Positions 50,054 to 62,261 are shown, numbered from the stretch's first letter. The stretch: DNA of 64,000 nucleotides from Hydractinia symbiolongicarpus (GCF_029227915.1 NC_079886.1:13075001-13139000); one strand, 5' to 3'. Notes: generated by a model from the letters alone, not told the origin. Numbers and translations are program-made.

Positions 50054-53000
50054 ATGTCTTTCACATCCATGGAATCAGAAGAACAAGAAAGAAAATTATT
50101 TGTTGGTGGCTTAAATAAGAGCCTAAGTGACGAAGAAGGTTTAAGAAATTTTTTTACGCAATATGGAAGTATTATTGATTGCACAATTATGAGAGATGGA
50201 GATAAACAGTCTCGTGGATTTGGCTTTGTTTTATTCGAACATGCCACTTCGGTAGATGACATAATAGCGTTGAAGAAAGAAGGTAAGAATTTTACATTGG
50301 ATGATCATCACATTGAAGTTAAACGAGCATTGCCAAAGGTACCCGGTGGTAATGCAGGCTCATCAAGAACCGGAGGCCTTTACAGAAAAATCTTTGTTGG
50401 TGGTTTACCCAGCACCATAACGGATGAAGATTTACGTACATATTTTGAACGATTTGGTCGTGTTAATGAAGTTGAATTACTTAGAGACCGTGAATCTAAC
50501 AGACTCCGTGGTTTTGCTTTTGTTACATTTGATGACGAAGATTCTGCTGACAAATGCATTCAGAGACGGACTCATGAGATTTGCAAAAAAATATGTGAGG
50601 TTAAAAGAGCTCAAACTAGATCAACCCTTACAAAGTATGAGCATGATGATGGTGGAAGACAGAGGGATAATTACCATAACAGTAATTACCACCATAGAGA
50701 TGGTGGGGATAGACACGGTGCTCACCAAGGTAGCTAGCTATACTATCAGTTTTCAAGATAAGGTACAGATATGGGTACAGTGTCCACCTTGAGAAACAGT
50801 TTCCATATTTCGAAACTTTATTGTAAAAATATCGGAAATAGTTTTTAAATATGGAAACTGATTTCAGGTTTCCCGTCTTCTGCAGCCTTGGGTTTCCGCA
50901 GTATAATTTCTTGACCAATAGAAAGCCTTAGTAATAAACATAAATATATATGGAACTTGTGTTCTTATTAAATTTACCCCTGTCTCAAAAGTATTTTTAC
51001 CCCCAGCCAAACACAGAAACAGTTGCAGAAGTCAGAAACAATTTCTGTTTTACAGAAAAAAAAACATAAAATCTGGTTTCTGAATTAACTAAATGTTTCT
51101 GCTTTTAAAGAGTTCCCGTATCTGTACCTTACCCCTGACTATAGACTTGTTTATATTCCCCAGATCACTTCAGTAAGTTAACATTATACTTTTTTTAAGA
51201 AAGGTACGCAATTTTTTAGTCATGAGTAACATCCTCTGATTTGTTGACCCTCCTCCCTCCCTCATCACAAAACATCTTAAAGGCGCATAATCACCCTGTT
51301 GGCAAATTTTTTGAGGTGCCTATTTTATTGTTAAAATTGAAAGATATGACAAAACATTATCCTGAAAGTTTTTTTAAAAACTGACAACTAGAACATTTTC
51401 AAATGTTTCATAGAAATAACAAACTCACCCCAATTTCTCTTCGCCTACAGAACCGCCATTGCATTTCATTGCATGAATCTTGCAATAATAAACCCATGGC
51501 AAAATCGATCACATGGTTGCTGGATTCATGCCATTACAGAAAAAATAATGAATGAGGGAGAGCATCTGTAGCCGTGTTTCCATTGTAATGCTTTTATAAA
51601 TGTATCAACAAAGTTCCGAACATGATAAATCAGATAAATCAATCGAAGTGTTATTCTTTATTATTTTATTGTTTTAACTTACTGAAATCAGACTTCTTTG
51701 CAACACCGACCTCTTCTTGTTATTGTTTCTGAAGACAGCTTCGTCTTGCTAGCTGTCTTACTTTTTGATTGTTTTTCTTTTTGTTCAAACAGTTAGTCGT
51801 TTCCTTATGGAAACAGTATCAGATTTAGACACCTAGAATACCTAAATTTTCAGAATTTCCCCTTTTATGCTCTAAATTTATTTATTTCCATAGTGCTTCA
51901 ACTATCTTCAACTATCACAATGAACAATCTCCCTCGTTGGGTTTTATATGCTTATAATATGCAATGATCCCGATAATGCTAAAGAAAAAAAAAGAGTGTG
52001 ATAAGCATTAATGATTAATGACCATGAGACTTTGCTGTTTTGTTTTGTCTGGTCTCCAAAAACAATGGCAAATAGATTAAAGTGAAAATTAAATCTAAGT
52101 GGGGAAAGGAAAGCGTGAACGGAGCCTACCATAATGGCAATTTTATCGAACTCCATCTCAGTGCTCATTTAAAGTTAAGGCTGTTTGTAAATTCAAGATA
52201 TTAAAGTACCATTATTTCTATTTCTAGAAAGTTTTATATCCTTAAAATTTTCAGGAAAGTCATAACTCCGTCTGAACTTTGAAATAAAAAAAATGTATAT
52301 GTTAATTTTTTTCGATAAGGGTGATTAAGCGCCTTTAAAACCTGTTACCCCCCTCCCCCACCCTTTGGCGACGTCTTTAGTGTATGTCCTGATTTACCTA
52401 GAATTACATATGTGAATTTCAGTGTAGTCTTTATTTTATGTCTCTTACTAAACTTTGTGGTGTAAATTAAAAAAACAAAGATAGTAGGCTAACACAAAAA
52501 TTGGTTCTTGCGAAAATTGAAATTTTTTGAACCAATGTATTTTACATACTAAGCATAAAAATCTTACCGGCCTGCCACAACAAAATGCTATATAAAAGTT
52601 GAATAAAAATTATTATACCGTGATAAAATATTGAATTTGATAATGAGGAACGAAGTGTATAAAAATTTAAATTTATCAGCTACCACAACAAGCTTATATT
52701 TTATGTCTTTTTTTAATGAAAACAGATACCCTCTCAATCCTGTTAAATTCTTGTAAACGCGAAGTTATCCTGGCAATAAATTTGTTTAAAAAAGGTAGTT
52801 GAAGCTTATGTAAAACCTTAATTTGAAGTTTATCATTACTTAAGAAAAAGTTAAGTTCTGTGACAAAACACGTTTTTATTTTAATTTTTTTTGTTAAATT
52901 GAACATGGCCACTATAGAATTTCACCCAGCCTTGATAGCAAAAGCGTTCTACATGTTCAAAGAACTTCAGAATATTAGTTTTTTTGCATAAAAAAATGTT

Positions 53001-54983
53001 GGGGAACAAAATTTTGTCCCACACTTAGCTATTTCTTGGATACCTGTTTTTAGTATGTCGACTGACCTTCACTATACCTGAGACAAACCGGGTTGTTAGC
53101 TACTGATATGTACCTCTTGTGTACAAGGAAAGTTTTTAAACCACGTTTTATTTATAAGTAAAAAATTATCAATTTTACAAAATCCCAAGTGGGAATGTTT
53201 TAACCTTGGGTCGGCCAAGGTTAAAACATTCATTGTAAACATTGTAAGTTATTTTCAAACATTGTAAGTTATTTTGTCGCTAGCAGGGTAATGTCGATTT
53301 GAAATTAACTTTTTAAAAAAAATACTCAGCCAAGTAAACATATGTTTTAACATTTTCCAGCAAACCAAAAAAATTCTTCAAAATATACTAAGCTTAGGCA
53401 TTTTAATCCTATTGTAACGACAAATTTTTATACAGGAAATAAAGCACTGTGAGTACAGAATTAACAGGATTCTGTACTCACAGTGCTTTAGTAAAATGGG
53501 CAGTTTTTTAGACAACAAACTTTCAGGAAGCCAAAAAGGACCAAGTTTTGTGGTTTTACTTTTGCTAAAGAAAAAAACGCATTGTGAGGCATAACTGTTG
53601 CGAATAGAGAAATGTCAAAAAACTTTGAGTTTAAAAAGATAGAAAACGGTAAATGCCTAATTAAACAATCAATTTATATTTATGCCTGTCTTCAATAAAC
53701 ACCCACTCCCCCAACGTTGAGACTCTAATAAACAGACCATTTCTTTATTCAAAAAGGTGCATTTAAATTTATTTTATGTGAATTTATGATAAAAATATAG
53801 GTTTGTGTTAAAGAGGAATATTTGTATTAATGTAACTCCTGTCTCCAGTAAACACTGCCTAGAAATTCTGAAAATTGAATAAACGCCCCTATATTTTTTA
53901 ACAATTGTCAAGAAACTCAAATGACCCCTAGACTTAAACCTTTTTACATAGAAAAAAACCTGCATGTTGTTGAAATATTGTCTTAGCTGAATTATGATTG
54001 TAAAATATTTTTCAAGATATTTGGAGAATGAGAACTTCTAAAAGCTTAAACCTGTGACAATCTGAGAGCAATCAAAATATAAACAATATCAATCGTTTGT
54101 ATATATTTTTTCTCAAAAAAATATCCTCGACTTTTACATCTAGTTATACAACATTTTAAACTAATCCGATCGTGTATCACTGCCTTATGACTGTTTTCCT
54201 AAAAATTTTTTGCAAATTCGAGTCAATATTTTTCCAATTTTGCATTTTAATATTGATGAAAATGCCCTAAACGTTCAAAATTTAATTTATAATTTTGAGT
54301 TTCAACCCTGAAAATAGCTACTAAGACTTATTTAGACCAATCTGCAATGGGAAATTAAGTTGGGAATAAACGCAATATTCTGTGTTGTATTGTTTATAGC
54401 ATCACCATCTGGGGGAAGTCTTGGTATGGCTGAAGTTAACCAGTTAATACAACAAGCTTTTGTGATGGGTCAGCAAAGTGTATTACAACCATCAGGTTTG
54501 TCTTATACCTTGTGGATATATCTTGATGTTTTATAAATCTAGGCTATTTATGAGGAACATTTTTATTTAGCTATGCAACCTCCAACTGCAGCCTCATTGC
54601 TTGCACTGACAGGATCATCAGGTGCATCATTTGCAGCACCACCAGTTAACAATGCTCTTCTTCAAGCTTTGATTAGTCAACAACATGCAGCTAATCAACC
54701 ACCTCCTGCTCCTATTGCCCCGCCACAAGCAGCACCAGCTAATACTGGAGCAATTAATCAGCTTGCACAACTTCTTCAGGGAAAAATAGATCCTAATGCA
54801 TTGACTGCTTTATTGAAACATGAGCCAGACATGCGTTCAGGGCCAAAACCAGCGAACAGTGGTAGTTATTCTACAACCTACCCGCCTACATCAGCTTATG
54901 ACCTTTATTATGGCCAGCAAAATTCGTCAAATTATGGTTCTTCCAAAGATGAATCAGATTCTAAGAGGTACAGGCCATATTAA
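50054..54983 (+). CDS. hnRNP A/B-like RNA-binding protein, three coding exons
   Basis: Exons 50,054-50,729, 54,400-54,495 and 54,571-54,983 have consensus GT/AG borders. They join in phase 1 to give exactly 395 codons, stop included. The protein has two RRMs at residues about 14-92 and 112-187, with RNP2/RNP1 motifs LFVGGL/RGFGFVLF and IFVGGL/RGFAFVTF. A His/Asp/Arg-rich linker and a Gln/Ala/Pro-rich low-complexity C-terminus ending in a Tyr/Ser-rich tail follow. The layout fits hnRNP A/B, DAZAP1 or Musashi-like proteins, which act in splicing and mRNA regulation in nucleus and cytoplasm. Which orthologue it is cannot be settled by eye. It is the only intact host gene in the window. Confidence 0.88.
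50757..51133. mobile_element. MITE-like inverted-repeat element in intron 1
   Basis: GATAAGGTACAGATATGGG at the left end pairs with CCCGTATCTGTACCTTACC at the right end with one or two mismatches, enclosing about 340 bp. Internal repeats of GAAACAG/TTTCTG type are present. No target duplication was identified. Confidence 0.6.
53193..53231. repeat. Perfect 17-bp hairpin in intron 1
   Basis: GAATGTTTTAACCTTGG (53,193-53,209) and CCAAGGTTAAAACATTC (53,215-53,231) pair perfectly around GTCGG. A direct repeat AAACATTGTAAGTTATTTT follows downstream. Confidence 0.8.
53440..53490. repeat. Perfect 22-bp hairpin in intron 1
   Basis: TAAAGCACTGTGAGTACAGA plus AT (53,440-53,461) pairs perfectly with 53,469-53,490 around a 7-nt loop (TAACAGG). 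It is transcribed as part of the pre-mRNA. It could be a small foldback element or a short regulatory hairpin. Confidence 0.8.
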
Positions 54984-54987
54984 AAAG

Positions 54988-55826
54988 GTAAGGTTCACCA
55001 TCAATGTTCTTACGGTAAGTAGAAGCTAGTAATGAATTCTCATCAATATTTAATTAACAATACCAATTACCTGACTTGAACGGAGTAATTTTAGGTTATC
55101 TAACGTAAAGATTATGAACTACAAAAGCTTTGGACTAAGAAGTTCAAAAGCAACAAAACATTGATTAAGCTTTGTGAAATATAGCTTGTACATGCAATTG
55201 TATATTTAGAAGGTATTTTGTATAATACATTAAAACTGGGTTTTATTAAAGTATACACAGTTTTTACAGAGATGAAAAAAGTGAAAAAGCAAATGAAAAT
55301 AATTGTGCATTAAGTGGCGTGTTCAAATCAAGTTAAGTTACAGTTTAAACTAGTCAGAAAATTGAAGTGCTTTTTACTAGCAGAAATCTTTGCAGCCAGA
55401 AACCTCAATATTTGCTTTTTGGTATCTTATAAAAAAACCCTCATTTCTTCTAATTCCAACTTTTTCCTAAAAAAACGAGCTTTTTTTGTTTATTTACATA
55501 AGTAAATACGGAATATTTACGACCACCATCTCATGCGAAAACTTGCGTTTTCATGTAATATTCTATGTACCTTATTTACCAGAGTTCATACATGGGTGAG
55601 AGAATTTTGTGTGAAGTTTCGTTCGTCGACGAGTGCAAATTGAATTATGTTATTTTTAACTGCATGTTGCCTTTTAGTATTTATTGTAGCCTTCACATAT
55701 TGATAGGAAGTAGTTGATAAATTTGAAAAAGAAAATCACTTTTCTTTTTTACATTTTTAAATTAGTTGCTTGTGGAAGTTTAACTACATGAAGTTAAGTT
55801 TTAATATTTAATTTCTTTATTTTCAG
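54988..55826 (+). other. Likely 3' UTR intron of the hnRNP-like gene
   Basis: A strong donor (AAAAAG|GTAAGG) lies 4 nt after the stop codon and a good acceptor (TTTTCAG|TC) lies at 55,826. Because the exon junction is so close to the stop, the transcript should escape nonsense-mediated decay. The terminal exon would start at 55,827, and an AATAAA occurs at 55,907-55,912. Confidence 0.5.
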
Positions 55827-56060
55827 TCAAAGACAACGTCAAAAGGACTCCAGTAAAAAAGCATATTTAGTGTACAGCTAATTACACACAGACTTAACAT
55901 TAAAGGAATAAAAGAAAAAGAACAGTATACCTTAAAAGATCGAAAGAACATTCTTAGTTAAATGTCTAGATTGCTTTTACTGGATGACTAGACAAGTTAA
56001 AAATATCAATTTTTCTACACTTCAGGAAAGTGTTGTGACCAGTGTATATTAGACGTAAAT

Positions 56061-56541
56061 ATACCTTAAGTGGATAAATTTTGGCGAGGATTAAATTTGG
56101 CGAAGTTCGGTGAAGTTCGGCGAAATTCGCCAAATTAAACGCCTGCTAAAATTTTGATAACTGACTTTTCGCCAAGTTAACATAATTTACCGTTCGCCAA
56201 ATTAAATCCCCGTTAATTTTAAAAAAAAATACGTTTTTTTTTTAATTAAAAGAAGAAAAATGTTTTATTCCCAAAAAAACTAACTGTTTTTATTGATGAT
56301 AATGAAGAATAGAATTTTTAACTCTATAACATATTTTGTGTTTATATAATATAAACACAAAATTTGTTCTTATTTTTTATAAAACATTTCAAGAATAAAA
56401 ATTCATTTCTTTGTGTCATTCTCCAAAATAAATCCCGCCAAAAAACATTTTTTGTATTCGCTAAATTAAGTCCCCGCCAAATATTCCATTTTGGTCATTC
56501 GTCAAAATAATCACTCGCCAAAATTTATCCACTTAAGGTAT
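56061..56541. mobile_element. MITE with 28-bp perfect terminal inverted repeats
   Basis: ATACCTTAAGTGGATAAATT plus TTGGCGAG at the left end is exactly inverted at 56,514-56,541. The 481-bp unit carries internal GGCGAA/TTCGCC near-repeats. It lies just downstream of the presumed terminal exon of the hnRNP-like gene. Confidence 0.85.
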
Positions 56542-57689
56542 TTATTAAAAATCAGTAGAAGTTTCAGTGTTGTGTCTCCATACATACAGTTTTCTGTAAA
56601 TTACTAAAACAAAGAAATTAAGTTATGCTTTAAATGTGCTAGAGTTTAGCATTATAAACAGTTAGAAGAAGGGCTTAAATATGTAGATATTTCCAAAATT
56701 TTATGTATTTGGAGAATATTAAATGTGTGTTTTTCATGGTTTTCTTTCCTTTTGTATAGAAAATGGAATATCATTTTTTAGTTTATTGCAATGTTACTTT
56801 ATGGTTCCTTATATAGAAGCAGAAAAAATTTTTACATTTTTATTTCTAGTTTGTGTTTAACGCCTATTGTGTCTTGTTTGTGATATGTCATTTCTTTTGT
56901 GTTAGTTGTTCTGATGAATGGTCAATAATGTATACGCATCGATAATTTTTTTTACTCGAAGAAATATTAATTGCAAGTGGTACATATATTTATCGTTTGT
57001 CTTGCCCAAGTTGTATGTATCTAACATGTACAAAACGAACTGTTAGTGCAGACTTTTTAAAAGCATTTTTTTTGTTTTAATGTATTCTCTGATTCAAATA
57101 ATTAAAACAAAATTAAGGTGCCAAAAAGCAATTTCCTGGTCAGCAAAAAAAATTTTTTGGAATTTTTTTGATATTCTTACCAAATATAACAATTCTTACG
57201 AGATTTTTCTGGGATCTTACTACACGATTTCCAACACAGCTTTAAGTGTTGTTGGAACTTTATTATTGCCGCCCATAAGGGGCGGCTTCCTTGCTGAGCC
57301 TGTGCGCGATGGGGTGGGAATAAAAATGAGTCGCGGTGCGGATCTCGGTAACAGTGTAAAGTGATAATCTCCAGAAAGTAAAAGTTCCAACTTGTTAGAA
57401 AGTTTAGATCTTTTCATATACAAAAAATTTAGAATTTACACGTTATGATTATGCTGTTTTATACAGCAAAGTAAAAACTCGAAGGATTATCAAGACGTAC
57501 GTACTTAGAGTGCAACATTAATTTCATTCAGGTAGCTATATCTTTATGCTTATCATCTTATATGTGTGCACACACAGTGTTAACAAACTTAAAATCAGAC
57601 ACCTCCGTTGTGGAGAAACAGACATCTCTGATAGTAGAGAGAAAAAACAAACAAACTTTAACAAAAAAGGCAGTAACGCTTGTTCTTAT
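56542..57689. other. AT-rich interval without a supported gene
   Basis: No recognisable coding sequence. A GC-richer patch at 57,270-57,360 (GGGGCGGCTTCC, GCGCGATGGGGTGGG) has no clear feature. The two overlapping frames on opposite strands there show no family pattern. Confidence 0.4.
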
Positions 57690-59860
57690 GACGAAACATC
57701 ATGTTATTACCTCATTTCTTGATGAATTCATCAAGGTTTATACCAGGAAAATTTTCGTGTGCAGTAGACTGCTTTTTAGAAATATGGCTTCGAAGTGTTT
57801 CCAATGTCATGCCAGCAAACACGAATAGTCAGATTTTGAGTTTGTTGAACGCAGTTTCCCGATATGTTAATTCTGTGGTGCAATGCACGCCAACTGAGTA
57901 TCATAACTTAGAGAACCTAGGTGGGAATATTTGCAACCTCATTGTCCCCCTTTTCGTGCAATGGATTGTAATGCTCAATTCAGTGAAATATTTCAGGATC
58001 GAATCTTTCATGATCTTACTGCTGAAGAAAAACAGAAACTTTGTACTTCTTATATAATGTCAAGTGTCTTTCAGGATTGTTTTACTACTTATGAGAAAGT
58101 TTTCGAAGTTATGGTCCATTATGTATCACTTGAGGAAATAATTTCCAAAAATTTGACACCAGATCAATGGCCTAAGAAATAAGTTTAGGTTTGATCAGCG
58201 TAGCAAATTTTGTGCAATATATAACTATAGGAGGCATTGAATACACTTTAGTTTCCCTTGTACGCCACATGGGAAATCATTTCTCTTGTGCTGTTAACGT
58301 AAGCGATTGGGTTACTTTTGATGACTTGAGTGATCTTTCTACATCGTTTGAAAACTTGAATAAACTATATTTGCATCATCGAAATGGTTGGTTTTTTTGG
58401 TCCTTTAAAACCTTTAATTCAGAACAGTCTTCATGATCATCATTATGCTACTCGTTATGTATCTGACCAATCTTGTGGAAAAACAAAAAAATTCAAAAAT
58501 TTACATTTAAAATCGCAATCAAAAACACCAGATAAAGTAAATAAGCGGCAATTAAAGTTACCGGTTAAAGTAAGAAAACGTAGGAAAGATGCATGGGTTT
58601 CCAACACCTCTCGTGCAAGAAAGTAAAGCTATTGAAGAAATTCACAATTCCTTGAAAATGACAATGAGACAATGTGATGCATGCTATGAGGCTTGGTAAG
58701 TCAGGGACACTTCATCGAAATTGCCTACGCTTCATTATTGGGGAGGGGCAGGGGTCAAGTGGTTTGATGACATAAGCAAATCAAAAAAAATTAGCAGCAT
58801 ATTTTATCATGAGTGTGAAAAACATCAACTATCTAAAGCGTTTGTATTCGCCATATTCTATATCTTGTATGTAAAATATAAAAGTAAAATATAAAACTGT
58901 AAATATTTAAAACTTTTGTAGGGTCTGGTATAATTATTTACGGATTTTTTTTTTTTTGGTGGGGGGTTAAGTAGATGATGACGTAATTTTGAAAGGGGGT
59001 CAACCAAATAGATATAGGAGTAGAAAATAGGCAAAAAATTGATTACGTAATATGTGAACGCTCCCTTACTTGGCTAAAAAACAATAATCCGTGTTACAAA
59101 GACATCATTATAGACAACGAACGCATCGCTTCTCTACCCTGCGATTATGAAATATCACTCAAAGAAAACCAAATACTGGGAAGTGATGTGGAAGTATTTC
59201 CTGATGAGGGTCCAGTTGAGGAACACGAATCTCAACAAATGCCTTCTTAATTTTTATACCACATGTGGATGAACTCTTGAATATGACGGGTTAAACAATT
59301 TGTTGAATCAAAATAACTATTTAGGCCTATCTTCGAACCCATCAATGAATTTAATAAAAATAATTTAGCTACATTGGCCTTTCCTACCTTATTCCCTGAT
59401 GGCAAAGAAGATCCAACAAATAAGTCATTGATTAGGCAAATTAGTTCAAAAGACAATGAATGGCTCAATTTTTTCTTAAAACATTTTTTGCGGAATATAT
59501 AGATGGAAGGTGGAAATATAGGTTTGTATCTCATCCAAGATTTGGATATTGGGCCTACAATATGCTGTATAGAAAGCGTACCTTAGCACAAGGAAATTTT
59601 TATATAAAACAAAACGAGGAGGTTCTACCAACGATATAGGAACTCAGGGAAATGTTGAATAATGATACTCATTCCAATGTCATGAATAAAATACAATATT
59701 ATGCGAAAAATATAATCGATATGTGTGATCACATTTGGACAATTGCTGCAGCTATTGTTAATATGCAACCCCCATTAACAAAGTAGTTCTGGCCCCCAAT
59801 TGATTGCAGTGACATAAGGCTTCTTGACATATTATCAACAAAAAGTTTTTTTAAAACCAC
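57690..59860 (+). pseudogene. Decayed autonomous Helitron gene: protease-like and Rep N-terminal parts
   Basis: From 57,690, shifting frames give KFSCAVDCFLEIW (Cys-box-like) and AMDCNAQFSEIFQDRIFHDL. At 58,190-58,440, GGIEYTLVSLVRHMGNHFSC and NGWFF resemble the His-box half of a ubiquitin-specific-protease fold. From 59,060, [54 protein letters not shown] and IQYYAKNI follow the Helitron N-terminal/Rep region. The HUH motif and the helicase are missing. There are many stops. Helitron termini begin 55 bp downstream. Rep would nick and transfer the strand in rolling-circle transposition. Confidence 0.7.
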
Positions 59861-59914
59861 AAATTTATAAAAAATGTTAATTTTGATCATATTTTTTACA
59901 AGCATATATATACA

Positions 59915-60116
59915 TCTCTTTAATAATAGCCGTATTCCGTCTGTCTGTCTGTGTGTCCGCGTAAGCCGCGTCTTGTAACGGAAACACGAAATTTTTAAAA
60001 TGCGCACGAATATCAAATGCGATATATTTTTATCCACTTTGTTACGACGGGTAAATTTAAAGGATGAGCGAACGCAACGGGCGACCCCGTGGATTTTTCC
60101 ACGGGTTAACGACTAG
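59915..60116 (+). mobile_element. Mini-Helitron (202 bp), array unit 1
   Basis: The 5' end TCTCTTTAATAATAGCCG follows an A and the 3' end is CTAG at 60,113-60,116. A perfect 8-bp hairpin (CCCGTGGA / TCCACGGG, 60,086-60,105) is followed by 7 nt and then CTAG. It abuts the next unit without a gap. Confidence 0.9.
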
Positions 60117-60236
60117 TCTCTTTAATAGCCGTATTTTGTCTGTCTGTCCGCGAAAACCGCGTCCTGTTACAGAAACACGAAATGCGATATATAAAGGACG
60201 GGCGACCCCGTGGATTTTCCACGGGTTAACGGCTAG
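60117..60236 (+). mobile_element. Mini-Helitron (120 bp), array unit 2
   Basis: It starts TCTCTTTAATAGCCG directly after the CTAG of unit 1 and ends with the same CCCGTGGA/TCCACGGG hairpin, TTAACGG and CTAG (60,233-60,236). A third unit start (TCTCTTTAAT) follows at 60,237. Confidence 0.9.
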
Positions 60237-60246
60237 TCTCTTTAAT

Positions 60247-60408
60247 TGCGCCCCGCCGAAGGGGCGCACATTTAGTGGACCGCGGGTATATAGTGTTTGT
60301 TGCGCCCCGCCGAAGGGGCGCACATTTAGTGGACCGCGGGTATATAGTGTTTGTTGCGCCCCGCCGAAGGGGCGCACATTTAGTGGACCGCGGGTATATA
60401 GTGTTTGT
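60247..60408 (+). repeat. Three perfect 54-bp GC-rich repeats with internal hairpins
   Basis: Units start at 60,247, 60,301 and 60,355. Each begins TGCGCCCC GCCGAA GGGGCGCA, a perfect 8-bp stem with a 6-nt loop, followed by CATTTAGTGGACCGCGGG and an AT-rich end. They lie directly after a partial Helitron 5' end (60,237). Open frames across them are due to the period being a multiple of three. Confidence 0.9.
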
Positions 60409-61341
60409 TTTATGTATGGGAGAAGTTTTTTTCTTACTCTCAACTTCGCGGGGGAACTTCGGCTCGAACATCCAACCTAGGTTTGATATAACACAACCTG
60501 TGTGTTTGGTACCATCAAGACAAAAATAACACTGATCGAGCAAAACTTATCTTGTCTCGGTTTCTTTGTTGTCTCTGAAGATTTGACTGCCATAAAAAAT
60601 ATTAATCGAGATTCTTTTGTTATGTTAATTTAAAGCTTTGTAATATTGTCTCGTTTAATATGCTTTAATGTCACTGCAGCCCACGTGAATTTATCTTCAA
60701 GAAAAGGTTTGTTTTTCTTTGTCCAAGTTGTTTCGAAACTTGTTAACAGTAAGTAGAAGGATTACTTATATTTTATATGAAATTAAACTCAGAACGGTTT
60801 ATGGCGTTGATCCAAAGGCCGCAATTTATAAATGCATCACAATTTAAAGTCAATCAAGAACAGAACATTCCGTGTATGGCCATGACTAAAACTGCTTGCA
60901 TTTTGTTGGTCTTCCCTTCCCGATGGTCTGGCTTGTCGTAATAGCTTTAATGATGTAGCTAGGGAGCTAAATACTTATTTTTAAATTCTTGCATTTTATA
61001 AGTTAATAGTCGTAAAACTACTCTCACTTGTACTACAGCTATCAAGCTAGAACTGCACAAAATAGTGCTTTCATTAGAGTCCCTTTTTTCAGAAGCAACA
61101 AAAAACTTTTATCCTGCCCTGTGTAATTTTATCAACGAGGGTGCTGATAAGCCACATACACCGTAAAAAGTATAGGCGCTTTGGGTGAGTAAAATAACTT
61201 CTAAAGGAACCTTTGTGAGGCTGCTATCATGTATTCTTGCGGTCAGAATGTTCTCCTTCGTTGCTATCCGATGGAGAACAAAGTGGACTTTTCACGGTCA
61301 AACCTTCAAAGTAGCAACCTTACTTAAACAGAATTTACAAG
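60407..61341 (+). repeat. 0.93-kb direct repeat, copy 1
   Basis: It is about 99% identical to 63,066-64,000 at an offset of exactly 2,659 bp. It contains no recognised gene. The right-hand limit of homology is set by the end of the window, so the repeat may be longer. Confidence 0.92.
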
Positions 61342-62261
61342 TAAAACGTCGTTAAAATGTCGCAAAATGGCAAAAATTAAGCAGTATCTAAAACATATTA
61401 AAGATTTGACTAAAAAAAAAAGAATTCCTTGAAAAATCCAGTATTGTATTTATGAAGATTTCACCACAAAAACATTAATTACGGCATTTGTACCCCATTT
61501 CATAATGGCTGCCCGTGATTGGTTGACACGAATCAGACCGCAAGAATATATATAAAAAGATATTTGTTGAATCATGAAAAAATATTGTTGTTCATTGCAC
61601 GGAACAGTCAAGTTGAACTGATAAATTAACCAATAACATAACATAGTTAGCCCTTGCAGTACAACTAGACGCTACCCACAGTATGTTACAGGTTTCTTTG
61701 TTTTCTTCCCTTTTTTATGTTTTTTCTTGAAATTATAAATGATGTTGTTGATTTATCAAATCTGACAAATTTATTAATTGAGTGTCTACCCTTTTTTGTA
61801 TCAACTTGTTCAATTCAATTCGAAAACAATGACCAATCAATTTCCTCGATAATAAACAATCAAATTTGTAAAATTCAATAAATCGATTTCAACAAAATAA
61901 GTCCTGTATTGTCCACAGGTTTGAAAATCTTGTATCGCCTGCTTAATATTATACTTGTTTAACAATGATATCAAAGCCAGCTTGACTAAATTTATATATA
62001 TATTTTTATTTATATAGTATACCTTTTGTGTATCACATGGCATTGATTTGTATCTTTTTAATAAATTCTAACTTTAAATCAGATAAGTAGACAATAATTA
62101 AACAACCTAGTATTAATTCAGTTCTGGTAAAATTGTATTCTTCTTTCTCAATTTTAAATATACTTTCTTTTTCAGATCATTTGTTATGAAACCATGCACC
62201 ATCAGCATTTTCGAGAAATCTTCAACGAGAGGAATTTTTAAGGATTTTATTGGTAACTTAA
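61342..62261. other. AT-rich interval between direct repeats
   Basis: No coding sequence, primer-binding site or polypurine tract was recognised. If the flanking 0.93-kb repeats were LTRs, the interior would be expected to show retroelement domains, and none are seen. Confidence 0.4.

Larger units (their letters stand above)
50730..54399 (+). other. Intron 1 of the hnRNP-like gene (3.67 kb)
   Basis: The donor is G|GTAGCT and the acceptor TTTATAG|C. It holds a small inverted-repeat element (50,757-51,133) and two perfect hairpins (53,193-53,231 and 53,440-53,490). No exon-like frame with good splice sites was recognised inside. The plus frame continuing from exon 1 stops within a few codons, which supports splicing. 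Confidence 0.75.

Noticed and set aside
60247-60408. CRISPR-like repeats
   Set aside because: The units are directly adjacent without unique spacers and lie in a eukaryotic transposon context.
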